A stretch of 64,000 bases of DNA, taken from NCBI RefSeq assembly GCF_027359675.1, contig NZ_CP114786.1:4686501-4750500 (forward strand). The letters run 5' to 3'. Each line of letters opens with the position of its first letter. The stretch's first letter is position 1. This stretch comes from Roseibium sp. Sym1 (GTDB taxonomy: Bacteria > Pseudomonadota > Alphaproteobacteria > Rhizobiales > Stappiaceae). Positions 1-7,997 of this stretch are shown piece after piece. The notes under the pieces are model-generated. The model saw only the letters and a program-made list of their open reading frames with translations, was not told where the DNA came from and ran no database searches. The translations under genes and the position numbers were made by a program.

Positions 1-939
1 ACCGGCAAGTCGCGCGTCGTCATGGATCTGACCGGCCCGGTCAAGGTCGACAAGACCTTCTTTCTGCCTGCCGTTGACGATCAGCCGGCCCGCCTGGTCG
101 TGGATCTTGTGCGTTCGTCCGCGAAGGATTTCGACGCATTTGTCGAATCATCGAAGGTGAAGAAAAGCGCCCAGGTCACGAAACCTGCGCCGAAGAGCGA
201 CCGGTTGACGGATCCAAAGGAAAAGGACAAGCCGCTGATTGTCCTTGATCCCGGCCATGGCGGCATCGACAGCGGCGCAACCGGCGTTCATGGAGCGCTG
301 GAAAAGGCGATCGTGCTGGACTTCGCAAATCTGTTGAAGGCGAAACTCGACGAAAGCGGGCTTTACACGGTGGAACTGACGCGCGATGACGACACGTTCG
401 TGCCGCTGTCGCGCCGTGTGGAGATCGGTCACGAGCTGGAAGCGGACCTGTTCATCTCGATCCATGCCGATTCCGTGCGCCGCGGGCAGAAATTCGCGCG
501 TGGTGCGACGGTCTACACAATCTCGGACAAGGCCTCCGACCAGCTTTCCGAGGATCTCGCCGTTTCGGAAAACATGTCTGACGTGATCGCAGGTGTCGAT
601 CTGGACGAGGAGCCTACCGATGTCACCGATATCCTGCTGGACCTTGCGCGCCGGGAGACGCGGTCATTCTCGGTCTATTTCGCGCGGTCTCTCGTCAGCG
701 AGCTGGAAAGTGCCGTCCGGCTGATCAACAATCCGCACAGGTCGGCGGGTTTCCGGGTGCTGAAGGCGCACGACGTGCCTTCCGTTCTCGTGGAGCTCGG
801 CTACCTGTCGAACGAACATGACGAGAAACTTCTGATCTCAGACGAATGGCGCGAGCGCATGGCCAGTGCCATGACGGAGGCCGTGCACGGGTTTTTCAGG
901 CCCCGGCTGGCCCGACAGCAAGAGGCACCATCGCAGTAA
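1..939 (+). CDS. amiC: N-acetylmuramoyl-L-alanine amidase, Amidase_3 type (5'-truncated by window edge)
   Basis: The reading frame is open from base 1, so the true start lies upstream; 312 residues are visible. The family cleaves the amide bond between MurNAc and the stem peptide during cell separation in the periplasm. The first ~45 residues look like the end of an AMIN (septal peptidoglycan-targeting) domain, followed by a charged linker. The catalytic Amidase_3 domain runs from about residue 75 to 305. It shows the zinc ligands in LDPGHGG (His86 of the visible part), Glu101 and His155 (SIHADS), and the catalytic Glu265 in VLVELGYLSN. An inhibitory-helix-like insert lies around residues 185-225. 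PBP1A follows in the same direction 204 bp downstream, fitting a cell-wall cluster. The gene symbol is by family analogy. Confidence 0.92.
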   Translation, partial: TGKSRVVMDLTGPVKVDKTFFLPAVDDQPARLVVDLVRSSAKDFDAFVESSKVKKSAQVTKPAPKSDRLTDPKEKDKPLIVLDPGHGGIDSGATGVHGALEKAIVLDFANLLKAKLDESGLYTVELTRDDDTFVPLSRRVEIGHELEADLFISIHADSVRRGQKFARGATVYTISDKASDQLSEDLAVSENMSDVIAGVDLDEEPTDVTDILLDLARRETRSFSVYFARSLVSELESAVRLINNPHRSAGFRVLKAHDVPSVLVELGYLSNEHDEKLLISDEWRERMASAMTEAVHGFFRPRLARQQEAPSQ

Positions 940-1143
940 AAACATTGAATTGCCTTGTAAAACCGGAGGGTCGTGCCGGAATTGCCTCAGCATCGCCATA
1001 TTAGTGCACGAGGAAGGCGGACAAGTTTGTGCGACAGTCGGTATCTGGGCGTGCCGTGTTCAGGTTTCCGTGTTAAAAGCCGGAGACGACTGAGCGCAAC
1101 GATCTCAGACTGATTCAAAGACGGGGAAAGACGAGCCCGCGGT

Positions 1144-3624
1144 ATGAAATTCCTGGTGAAGTTTTTTGGCTACCTGTTCGGAATCGGGGCGGTGTTCGCG
1201 CTTCTGATTGCGGCCGGCGTGTGGATGTATCTGCAGACCCTTTCAGAGGATCTGCCGGACTATACAGCGCTGAAGAATTACGAGCCTCCGGTCATGACCC
1301 GCGTTCATGCCGCGGACGGCAGCCTGATGGCCGAATACGCGACACAGAGGCGCATGTTCCTGCCGATCCAGGCGATTCCAGACCGGGTGAAGCAGGCGTT
1401 CATCGCGGCGGAAGACAAGAACTTCTACAAACATATCGGGGTGGACCCGGAAGGCATTGCCCGTGCGGTCGTGAGGCTCGTTCAGAACTACGGCTCCGGA
1501 CGGCGCCCGGAAGGCGCTTCGACCATCACCCAGCAGGTGGCGAAGAACTTTCTCCTGTCGGACCTCGTGAGCGAAGAGCGCCAACGCCGTTCCGCCGCCT
1601 ACGAGCGCAAGGTCAAGGAAGCGATCCTCTCGCTCAGGATCGAGCAGGCCTACACCAAGGACGAGATTCTCGAACTCTATCTCAACGAGATCTATTTCGG
1701 CTTCGGCGCCTACGGCGTGGCCGCTGCCTCGCTGATCTATTTCGACAAGTCGGTGCATGAACTGACGCTCGAAGAGATCGCCTACATGGCGGCGTTGCCC
1801 AAGGGGCCGAGCAACTATCATCCCTACCGGAAGACCGAAGCGGCGATCGCGCGCCGCAACTACGTGCTCGACCGCATGATGGCCGATGGCTACATCAGCA
1901 CGGAGGACGGCGAGGAAGCCAAGCAGAAGCCGATCGTGGTCAAGCCGCGCGAAACCGGCTCGCGGCTGTTTGCCGCCGAGTATTTCACCGAGGAGGTCCG
2001 GCGCGAAGTTGCCGATATCTTTGGCGACAAGCGTCTCTACGAGGGCGGGCTGTCGGTGCGCTCGACCCTGGATCCGGAAATGCAGAAACTGGCGCGCAAG
2101 TCGCTGATGGACGGCCTGATCGATTTCGATCACAAGCGCGGCAGCTGGAGGGGACCGGTCGACCGGATCACTCTTGGCGCCGACTGGGGCGTGGACCTTG
2201 CCAAGGTCGAGGCGCTCAGCGACATTCCCGAGTGGCAGCTCGCCGTGGTTCTGGAAAGCGGCAGCGACCAGGCACAGGTTGGCATTCAGCCGAAAAACCT
2301 GGTCAGCGGAAAGCTGTCCGACGAACGCCAGACCGGTGCGCTGTTTCTTGAAACCATGAAATGGGCCCGGGTCAACGGGAGGGCGCCAGGTTCCGTGTCC
2401 GACGTTCTTGCGCCGGGCGATGTGGTCTACGTTCAGGAAAGCGATGTCGCGCCCGGCACCTTCGAGTTGCGCCAGATCCCGAAGGTCTCCGGCGCGCTGG
2501 TTGCGATGGATCCCTATACCGGGCGTGTTCTGGCACTCGTCGGTGGCTTCAGCTTCGCGCAGAGCGAATTCAACCGCGCCACCCAAGCCTACCGCCAGCC
2601 CGGTTCGTCCTTCAAGCCGTTCCTTTATGCAGCGGCTCTCGACAACGGCTACACACCGTCTTCGGTGATCATGGACGCGCCGCTGGAAATCAGCCAGGGG
2701 CCGGGCCTGGGAACCTGGCGTCCGCAGAATTATGGCGGCAAATTCTACGGTCCGTCGACTTTGCGCACGGGCATCGAACTGTCCAGAAACGTCATGACGG
2801 TGCGTCTTGCCCAGGACATGGGCATGCCGCTGGTGGCCGAGTATGCCAAGCGGTTCGGTATCTACGACAACATGCTTCCGGTGCTGTCCATGTCGCTGGG
2901 AGCCGGGGAAACCACGGTGCTGCGTCTGACCACCGCCTATGCGACCATCGCAAATGGCGGCAAGAAGGTGCGTCCGACCCTGATCGACAGGATCCAGGAT
3001 CGCTATGGACGCACGATCTACAAGCATGACAGCCGCATCTGCGACGGCTGCACCCAGGACATCTGGGAAGGGCAGGGCGAACCGTCGCTGATCGATGACC
3101 GGGAGCAGGTACTCGATCCGATGACGGCCTACCAGATCACCTCGATGATGGAAGGCGTGGTCCAGCGCGGCACGGCAACGCGTGTTCGCGCCGTCGGACG
3201 CCCGGTCGCCGGCAAGACGGGAACCACCAACGACGAGAAAGACGCCTGGTTCATGGGGTTCACCCCGGATCTCGCGGTCGGTGTGTTCGTCGGCTACGAC
3301 AATCCCAAGCCGATGGGACGTGGTGCCACAGGCGGCCAGGTTGCCGCTCCGATCTTCGTGAACTTCGTCAAGCAGGCGCTCGCGGAAAAACCGCCGGTGG
3401 AGTTCCGCGTGCCCAAGGGACTTCAGCTGATCGCCATCAACCGCAGGACGGGCCAAAGGGCTGCACCGGGGACACCTGGTGCGATTCTGGAAGCGTTCAA
3501 GCCGGGAATGGCTCCGAACGACAGTTATTCGGTGATCGATTTCCAGAGCTCCATGGGTGTGCCCACCGCAGTGTCGCCGGAAGCCGCCGGCGCCGTCTTC
3601 AACGGAACAAGCGGGCTTTACTGA
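1144..3624 (+). CDS. mrcA: Penicillin-binding protein 1A (bifunctional glycosyltransferase/transpeptidase)
   Basis: This 826-residue class A PBP polymerises glycan strands and cross-links peptides at the outer face of the inner membrane. Residues 7-30 form a membrane anchor. The glycosyltransferase domain follows, with catalytic Glu90 in AAEDKNFYKHIG, then GASTITQQVAKN and the ELYLNEIYFG motif. An OB-like insert lies around residues 300-440. The transpeptidase domain has SxxK at Ser488-Lys491 (GSSFKPF), SRN at 547-549 and KTGTT from Lys691. All catalytic motifs are intact and the length is normal for alphaproteobacterial PBP1A. The start is preceded by the purine-rich stretch GGGGAAAGACGAG. 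It sits between the amidase and prfB. Confidence 0.97.
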   Translation: MKFLVKFFGYLFGIGAVFALLIAAGVWMYLQTLSEDLPDYTALKNYEPPVMTRVHAADGSLMAEYATQRRMFLPIQAIPDRVKQAFIAAEDKNFYKHIGVDPEGIARAVVRLVQNYGSGRRPEGASTITQQVAKNFLLSDLVSEERQRRSAAYERKVKEAILSLRIEQAYTKDEILELYLNEIYFGFGAYGVAAASLIYFDKSVHELTLEEIAYMAALPKGPSNYHPYRKTEAAIARRNYVLDRMMADGYISTEDGEEAKQKPIVVKPRETGSRLFAAEYFTEEVRREVADIFGDKRLYEGGLSVRSTLDPEMQKLARKSLMDGLIDFDHKRGSWRGPVDRITLGADWGVDLAKVEALSDIPEWQLAVVLESGSDQAQVGIQPKNLVSGKLSDERQTGALFLETMKWARVNGRAPGSVSDVLAPGDVVYVQESDVAPGTFELRQIPKVSGALVAMDPYTGRVLALVGGFSFAQSEFNRATQAYRQPGSSFKPFLYAAALDNGYTPSSVIMDAPLEISQGPGLGTWRPQNYGGKFYGPSTLRTGIELSRNVMTVRLAQDMGMPLVAEYAKRFGIYDNMLPVLSMSLGAGETTVLRLTTAYATIANGGKKVRPTLIDRIQDRYGRTIYKHDSRICDGCTQDIWEGQGEPSLIDDREQVLDPMTAYQITSMMEGVVQRGTATRVRAVGRPVAGKTGTTNDEKDAWFMGFTPDLAVGVFVGYDNPKPMGRGATGGQVAAPIFVNFVKQALAEKPPVEFRVPKGLQLIAINRRTGQRAAPGTPGAILEAFKPGMAPNDSYSVIDFQSSMGVPTAVSPEAAGAVFNGTSGLY

Positions 3625-3637
3625 TCCCGGATTTCAA

Positions 3638-3672
3638 CGGGGCGGCGCCGCGTTCTCGCGGAGGCCGCCCCG
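3638..3672 (+). terminator. GC-rich hairpin after mrcA
   Basis: CGGGGCGGC (3638-3646) pairs with GCCGCCCCG (3664-3672) to give a 9-bp stem and a 17-nt loop starting 14 bp after the mrcA stop. Only a short T-rich tail (ACTGTTTA) follows, so termination strength is uncertain. Confidence 0.35.
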
Positions 3673-3780
3673 ACTGTTTACAGGGACATGCCACGCGGGT
3701 AATGTCCCGCTCCAATTCGCGGCCCGACGTCCTGTTGTTGGACGGGCGGGCCGAATCCAGAACAACAAGCGAGGTATCCG

Positions 3781-4912
3781 ATGCGCGCCGAAATGGAAGC
3801 GATCGTCGATGAAATCAAGCAGGCCATAAGCCTGCTGAGGAGGCATCTTTGACTGGGACCAGGCTCTTGTCCGTCTGGACGAACTGAATGCCCTGTCGGA
3901 GGATCCCGACCTCTGGAACGATCCGGGCAAAGCGCAGAAGCTGATGCGCGAACGCCAGCAGCTTGATGACGGTATCAGCGGCGTCAGGGAGCTGGAACAG
4001 GATCTGTCCGACAATGTCGAGCTGATCGAACTCGGCGAAATGGAAGACGACAAGTCCGTTGTCGAGGACGCGGAGGCGGCGCTGCGCGGCCTGAAGGACA
4101 AGGTCAACAAGCTTCAGCTCCAGTCCCTCCTTTCCGGCGAGGCCGACGCAAACGATACCTATCTTGAAATCAACTCCGGCGCGGGTGGCACGGAAAGCCA
4201 GGACTGGGCTTCTATGCTGTTGCGCATGTATCGCCGCTGGGCCGAGAAACATGGCTTCAAGGTCGAGGTGCTGGAATACCACGACGGCGAAGAAGCGGGC
4301 ATCAAGTCGGCGACTCTGCTGATCAAGGGCGAAAACGCCTATGGCTGGCTGAAGACCGAATCCGGTGTTCACCGGCTGGTACGGATCTCGCCCTATGACA
4401 GCAACGCCCGCCGTCATACCAGCTTCTCCAGCGCCTGGGTCTATCCGGTGATCGACGACAGCATCGAAATCGATGTGAACGAAAGCGATTGCCGTATCGA
4501 TACCTACCGGGCCTCCGGTGCGGGCGGACAGCACGTCAACACGACGGATTCGGCCGTGCGTATCACGCACCAGCCGACCGGGATCGTGGTCCAGTGCCAG
4601 TCGGAGCGTTCGCAACACAAGAACCGGGCAACCGCCTGGGGCATGCTGAAGGCGCGGCTCTACGAAGCCGAGCTGAAAAAGCGGGAGGAAGCGGCCAATG
4701 CAGAGGCGGCTTCCAAGACCGACATCGGCTGGGGACACCAGATCCGCTCCTACGTCCTGCAGCCCTATCAGCTGGTCAAGGACCTGCGCACGGGGGTCGA
4801 AAGCACGTCGCCGGGCGATGTGCTGGACGGAGACCTTGATGCGTTCATGGAAGCGGCGCTGGCCCAAAGGGTTTTTGGCGGCGACCCCGTCGAGGTGGAA
4901 GACGTCGAATAG
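3781..4912 (+). CDS. prfB: Peptide chain release factor 2, programmed +1 frameshift
   Basis: RF2 reads UAA and UGA and triggers peptide release on the ribosome. Frame 1 runs from ATG 3781 for 23 codons to an in-frame TGA at 3850-3852. Reading continues in the +1 frame from GAC at 3851, giving a 376-residue product of normal RF2 length. The shift site is CTT-TGA-C, preceded by an internal Shine-Dalgarno AGGAGG (3838-3843) at the same 3-nt spacing as in E. coli. This is the classical autoregulatory signal: low RF2 makes the ribosome stall at UGA and slip. The catalytic GGQ lies at about residues 248-250, and the codon-recognition loop reads SPYDSN, where E. coli has SPF. The [14 protein letters not shown] start resembles alphaproteobacterial RF2. 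Confidence 0.96.
3838..3853 (+). promoter_or_regulatory. Programmed +1 frameshift signal of prfB
   Basis: The sequence AGGAGG CAT CTT TGA C combines an internal anti-SD-pairing motif, a 3-nt spacer, a slippery CTT and a weak UGA-C stop context. It matches the arrangement known from E. coli prfB. Confidence 0.95.
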
Positions 4913-4935
4913 GGTGCTGGTTCAGGACAAACGAA

Positions 4936-4966
4936 AACGGGGCCGATCGGCCCCGTTCTTGTTTCT
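4936..4966. terminator. Bidirectional terminator between prfB and the M23 peptidase
   Basis: AACGGGGCCGATCGGCCCCGTT (4936-4957) is a perfect palindrome followed on the plus strand by the T-rich tail CTTGTTTCT, with AAAACG-type A residues on the other side. The flanking genes converge here. Confidence 0.8.
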
Positions 4967-4974
4967 GTGGCGGT

Positions 4975-6327
4975 TCAAAGGGAAAGCTCGGCCAGCTTGT
5001 CTCCGGCGGCCAGGAAGGCCGCGGGGTTGCTGGGCTTTTCATGCCTGCGGATTTCGTAGTGCAGATGCGGGCCGGTGGACCGTCCCGTCGATCCGACATT
5101 TCCGATCAGATCGCCGGCAAGAACATGGTCGCCCGCGGAGACCTGGATGCGGCTGAGGTGGGCGTATCGCGTGACAAAGCCGTTGGCGTGGCGGATCTCG
5201 ACCATCTTGCCGTAACCGCCGTGGCGTTCAGCGCTCAGGATTGTTCCGGGAGCAGTGGCAAACACACGGGCGCCGTAGGGGGCCTTGAAGTCGATGCCGG
5301 TGTGCAGGGCCAGTTGCCCCAGGAAGGGGTCAACACGCGGACCGTAGCTGCTGGAAACGGATCCGTTGCGGATCGGCCGCTTCACAGGCAGGCGCAGCGC
5401 GGTGAATTTGACCCGGCGCAACGCCGTCAGTGCCACCCTGGCGCGTTCAAGGCGGTCCGGAAAGTTTTCTTCCGTAATCGGCTGGAAGGGGCCGCCAATG
5501 GCAGTCTGCTCCCGTAGCGCTTTGTTGACGCCCGGTGTGATTGAGCTGGTGATCCCGAGGATCTCGTCAATACGGCTTTCCGTTGCGACGGTGATCGCGT
5601 CTACCGCGGCGGTGCTTTCCACATCCATCGCTGAAATATGGGCCTTTACCGCGTCGAGTGCGGCCTGTTTTTCAGAGTTTTTTTTTAGGCCCTGCGGCAC
5701 GCCGTCCCTGCCGGAAATCGGTTGCTGCAGGACCGTCAGGGGATCGAAAGACTTGCTGTTGCCGTCGCGCAGTCCAAGAGCCTTGACCGGCTCCTCAATC
5801 AGCTGGCTCTCGCCGCCGATGGCCGTGGCATCGTCGCCGTCGAGAGACGCCAGTCCGCGGGCATCCAGAGACGGCTTTTGCGGCGGGAGCGGCTTGTCGT
5901 TGCTCAGGTAGATGCCGACGCTCTCGGCGCGGGCAACAAGGTCGGCGACAATGGCGTGGCGTTGGTTGAGATCCTGCTGACGCCGCAGAACATCCATGAC
6001 CTGGATCTCGACTGTTTCCCTGTCGACCATCTGCCGGCTGGTGAGCGTCTCGATTTCCGCGCGCAGGCGGTCGATATGATCCTGGTATTCCAGAACCAGC
6101 TCGGTCCGTTCGGCGCTTGCTTCCGCGATGATGTCGCCGCGAAGCACGTAATATCCGATAGAGCCGGCAATGGTGAGTGTCGCCGCCACGCATGCCAGCG
6201 CGCCGCCCGCCAGATGCATCGGCCGCATGTTGTAGGTCGTCGTTTTCACGTCTGTCCGGGCCTCCGCTTGCTTGGGAGCCGCGGTAGGTGCCCGGTAGGG
6301 TCGCGTCGATTCTTGGCGCTGTCGCAT
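4975..6327 (-). CDS. M23-family peptidoglycan metallopeptidase, membrane-anchored with coiled coil
   Basis: This is a predicted inner-membrane-anchored periplasmic peptidase of about 450 residues. After a short cytoplasmic N-terminus, a hydrophobic segment (about residues 40-62) is followed by a coiled coil (about 70-130) and a long linker. The C-terminal M23 (LytM) domain has the zinc motifs HTGID and GPHLHYEIR and the intermediate segment RYAHLS, so it is probably catalytically active rather than an EnvC-type pseudo-enzyme. It would cut peptide cross-links during growth or division. I use the ATG at 6327; a GTG two codons upstream is equally open. It converges with prfB across a shared terminator. 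Confidence 0.88.
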   Translation of the reverse strand: MRQRQESTRPYRAPTAAPKQAEARTDVKTTTYNMRPMHLAGGALACVAATLTIAGSIGYYVLRGDIIAEASAERTELVLEYQDHIDRLRAEIETLTSRQMVDRETVEIQVMDVLRRQQDLNQRHAIVADLVARAESVGIYLSNDKPLPPQKPSLDARGLASLDGDDATAIGGESQLIEEPVKALGLRDGNSKSFDPLTVLQQPISGRDGVPQGLKKNSEKQAALDAVKAHISAMDVESTAAVDAITVATESRIDEILGITSSITPGVNKALREQTAIGGPFQPITEENFPDRLERARVALTALRRVKFTALRLPVKRPIRNGSVSSSYGPRVDPFLGQLALHTGIDFKAPYGARVFATAPGTILSAERHGGYGKMVEIRHANGFVTRYAHLSRIQVSAGDHVLAGDLIGNVGSTGRSTGPHLHYEIRRHEKPSNPAAFLAAGDKLAELSL

Positions 6328-6417
6328 GGTCACTCAGTCACTGCCTGCATTCTGCAAAAGAACTGAGTCTGATTAGAATTTGGTAAGGTTAATAATTCGT
6401 CTTCACGGTGCCGGAAA

Positions 6418-7254
6418 TTACCCGACGATCGGTGCAAGAGGTTTGTAAAAACCGGGGGTTAGTCCCGCTTCGGAACGCGCGCGATCGTTGAAGGGAGGCT
6501 TGAGCGCTCCGCGAAAGTGGCGTCGCACAAAGCCATGGAATGCCGGTTCCGGTCTGTTTCCCTGACGGTCGCACAGAAAACGGAACCACTTGGCGCCGAA
6601 GGCAACGTGGTTCTTCTCGTCCCTGTAGATGATGTCGAGGCATTTTGCGGTCTGCTCGTCACCGATCGCGCGCGCCTTTTCGATCATGGGCGGTGTGATG
6701 TCGAGGCCGCGCGCCTCAAGGACCAGCGGAATGATGGCCAGGCGGGCCGCAAGGTCATGCCCCGTATCCTGTGCCGCCTGCCACAGGCCGTCATGGGCGG
6801 GCAGGTCGCCATAGGTGGCGCCGAGCTGTGCCAGCCTTTCCTGTAGCATGGCAAAATGCTTGGCTTCCTCCAGTCCGACACGCACCCAGTCGTCATAATA
6901 GGACCTCGGCAGACGCACGTGGGCGAATCGGCCGACCAGATCCCAGGTCAGGTCGACGGCGTTCAGCTCGATATGTGCCAGGGAGTGAATCAGCGCAAGA
7001 CGTCCGGCCTGTCCCCGCAGGCTGCGCTTGGGCATGTCCCGCGGCGCCCGCAATTCCGGCCTGTCCGGACGCCCCGGACGGTCCGGCATGGCGCCGTCCA
7101 GGGAGGGAGTGCCCAGGGCAAGGTCGCGTTGAAACCAGGCCTTGGAAACGGCGTAGGCAAGACGAACCTTCTCGGCCGTGTCCGGGGAGCGCACGATGGC
7201 GCGGGCCCCGGCCACAAGGCTTGCCGGTATTTTGGCTGTTGCAGTGTCAGACAT
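6418..7254 (-). CDS. DUF455 family ferritin-like protein
   Basis: This 278-residue protein belongs to the DUF455 family, which has a ferritin-like four-helix fold. It has the expected carboxylate and histidine pairs for a di-iron site: AHIELNAVDL, GLEEAKHF, VLEARGLD and DEKNHVAFG. The substrate is unknown; related helical di-iron proteins act as oxidases or hydroxylases. I chose ATG 7254 (MSDTATA), which has GGGGA just upstream; a GTG at 7272 would add six residues and come within 9 bp of the bcp stop. It lies directly downstream of bcp in the same direction, so the two are probably co-transcribed, consistent with a redox or stress role (inference). Confidence 0.85.
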   Translation of the reverse strand: MSDTATAKIPASLVAGARAIVRSPDTAEKVRLAYAVSKAWFQRDLALGTPSLDGAMPDRPGRPDRPELRAPRDMPKRSLRGQAGRLALIHSLAHIELNAVDLTWDLVGRFAHVRLPRSYYDDWVRVGLEEAKHFAMLQERLAQLGATYGDLPAHDGLWQAAQDTGHDLAARLAIIPLVLEARGLDITPPMIEKARAIGDEQTAKCLDIIYRDEKNHVAFGAKWFRFLCDRQGNRPEPAFHGFVRRHFRGALKPPFNDRARSEAGLTPGFYKPLAPIVG

Positions 7255-7281
7255 CTGTCCCCAACTGTTCACGGCAGGCGC

Positions 7282-7752
7282 TCAGAGCGCGCGGACGGCC
7301 TCGAGAACGGTCTCGGCATGTCCGGGCACCTTCACCTTGCGCCAAATCTGCGAAATTCTCCCGTCGGCACCGACCAGGAAGGTCGAGCGTTCCACACCCA
7401 TGTATTTCCTGCCATACATCGACTTCTCAACCCAGACGCCGTAGGCCTCGGCCGTCGCTTTCTCGGTGTCGGCACCCAGGCGAATCGCGAGGTTGTGCTT
7501 GGCCGCGAACTTGTCGTGTTTGGCGGCCGTATCCGGCGAAAGCCCTATGACGGTGGCTCCGGCTTTTGCGAACTCATCGGCCAGGCCCGTGAAGGCGATC
7601 GCTTCCTTGGTGCATCCCGGAGTGTCGTCCTTGGGATAGAAATAGACGACCACGGGTTTTCCTATCAGGGCACTCAGACACACGCGTGCGCCGCCATTGC
7701 CCTCAAGATCGAAATCCGGTGCGATATCTCCGACTGTCAATTCCCCCATCAT
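7282..7752 (-). CDS. bcp: Thioredoxin-dependent thiol peroxidase (Bcp/PrxQ)
   Basis: Peroxiredoxins of this type reduce H2O2 and organic peroxides in the cytoplasm through a peroxidatic cysteine. The 156-residue protein has the characteristic YFYPKDDTPGCTKEA block, where the Cys is the peroxidatic residue. The usual resolving Cys five residues later is replaced by Ile (CTKEAI), so this copy would work as a 1-Cys enzyme or use another thiol. One other Cys lies near residue 25. The length and overall fold motifs are normal. It is the first gene of a two-gene unit with the DUF455 protein. Confidence 0.93.
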   Translation of the reverse strand: MMGELTVGDIAPDFDLEGNGGARVCLSALIGKPVVVYFYPKDDTPGCTKEAIAFTGLADEFAKAGATVIGLSPDTAAKHDKFAAKHNLAIRLGADTEKATAEAYGVWVEKSMYGRKYMGVERSTFLVGADGRISQIWRKVKVPGHAETVLEAVRAL

Positions 7753-7997
7753 GCCTTCCTTCTGTCAAAGTTTGTGCGTTAATGCCGGTATCCGGCCGCT
7801 TATCGGCTTGCTGCTGTCGCTTTTCATGATGCTTTCGCAGTATCATGAATTGGCACGCTCGACTCGTTCAACGATGCCAAGGGTTAGCCCGGAGCCCCGT
7901 TTAGAATCAAACTGAAGCGCCTGCTATACGAAGCAGGCAGAAAAGTGGATTGACGTATTTGCCACAAGGCGGCGAAGCAGAAAAAACGGTTCGAGCA

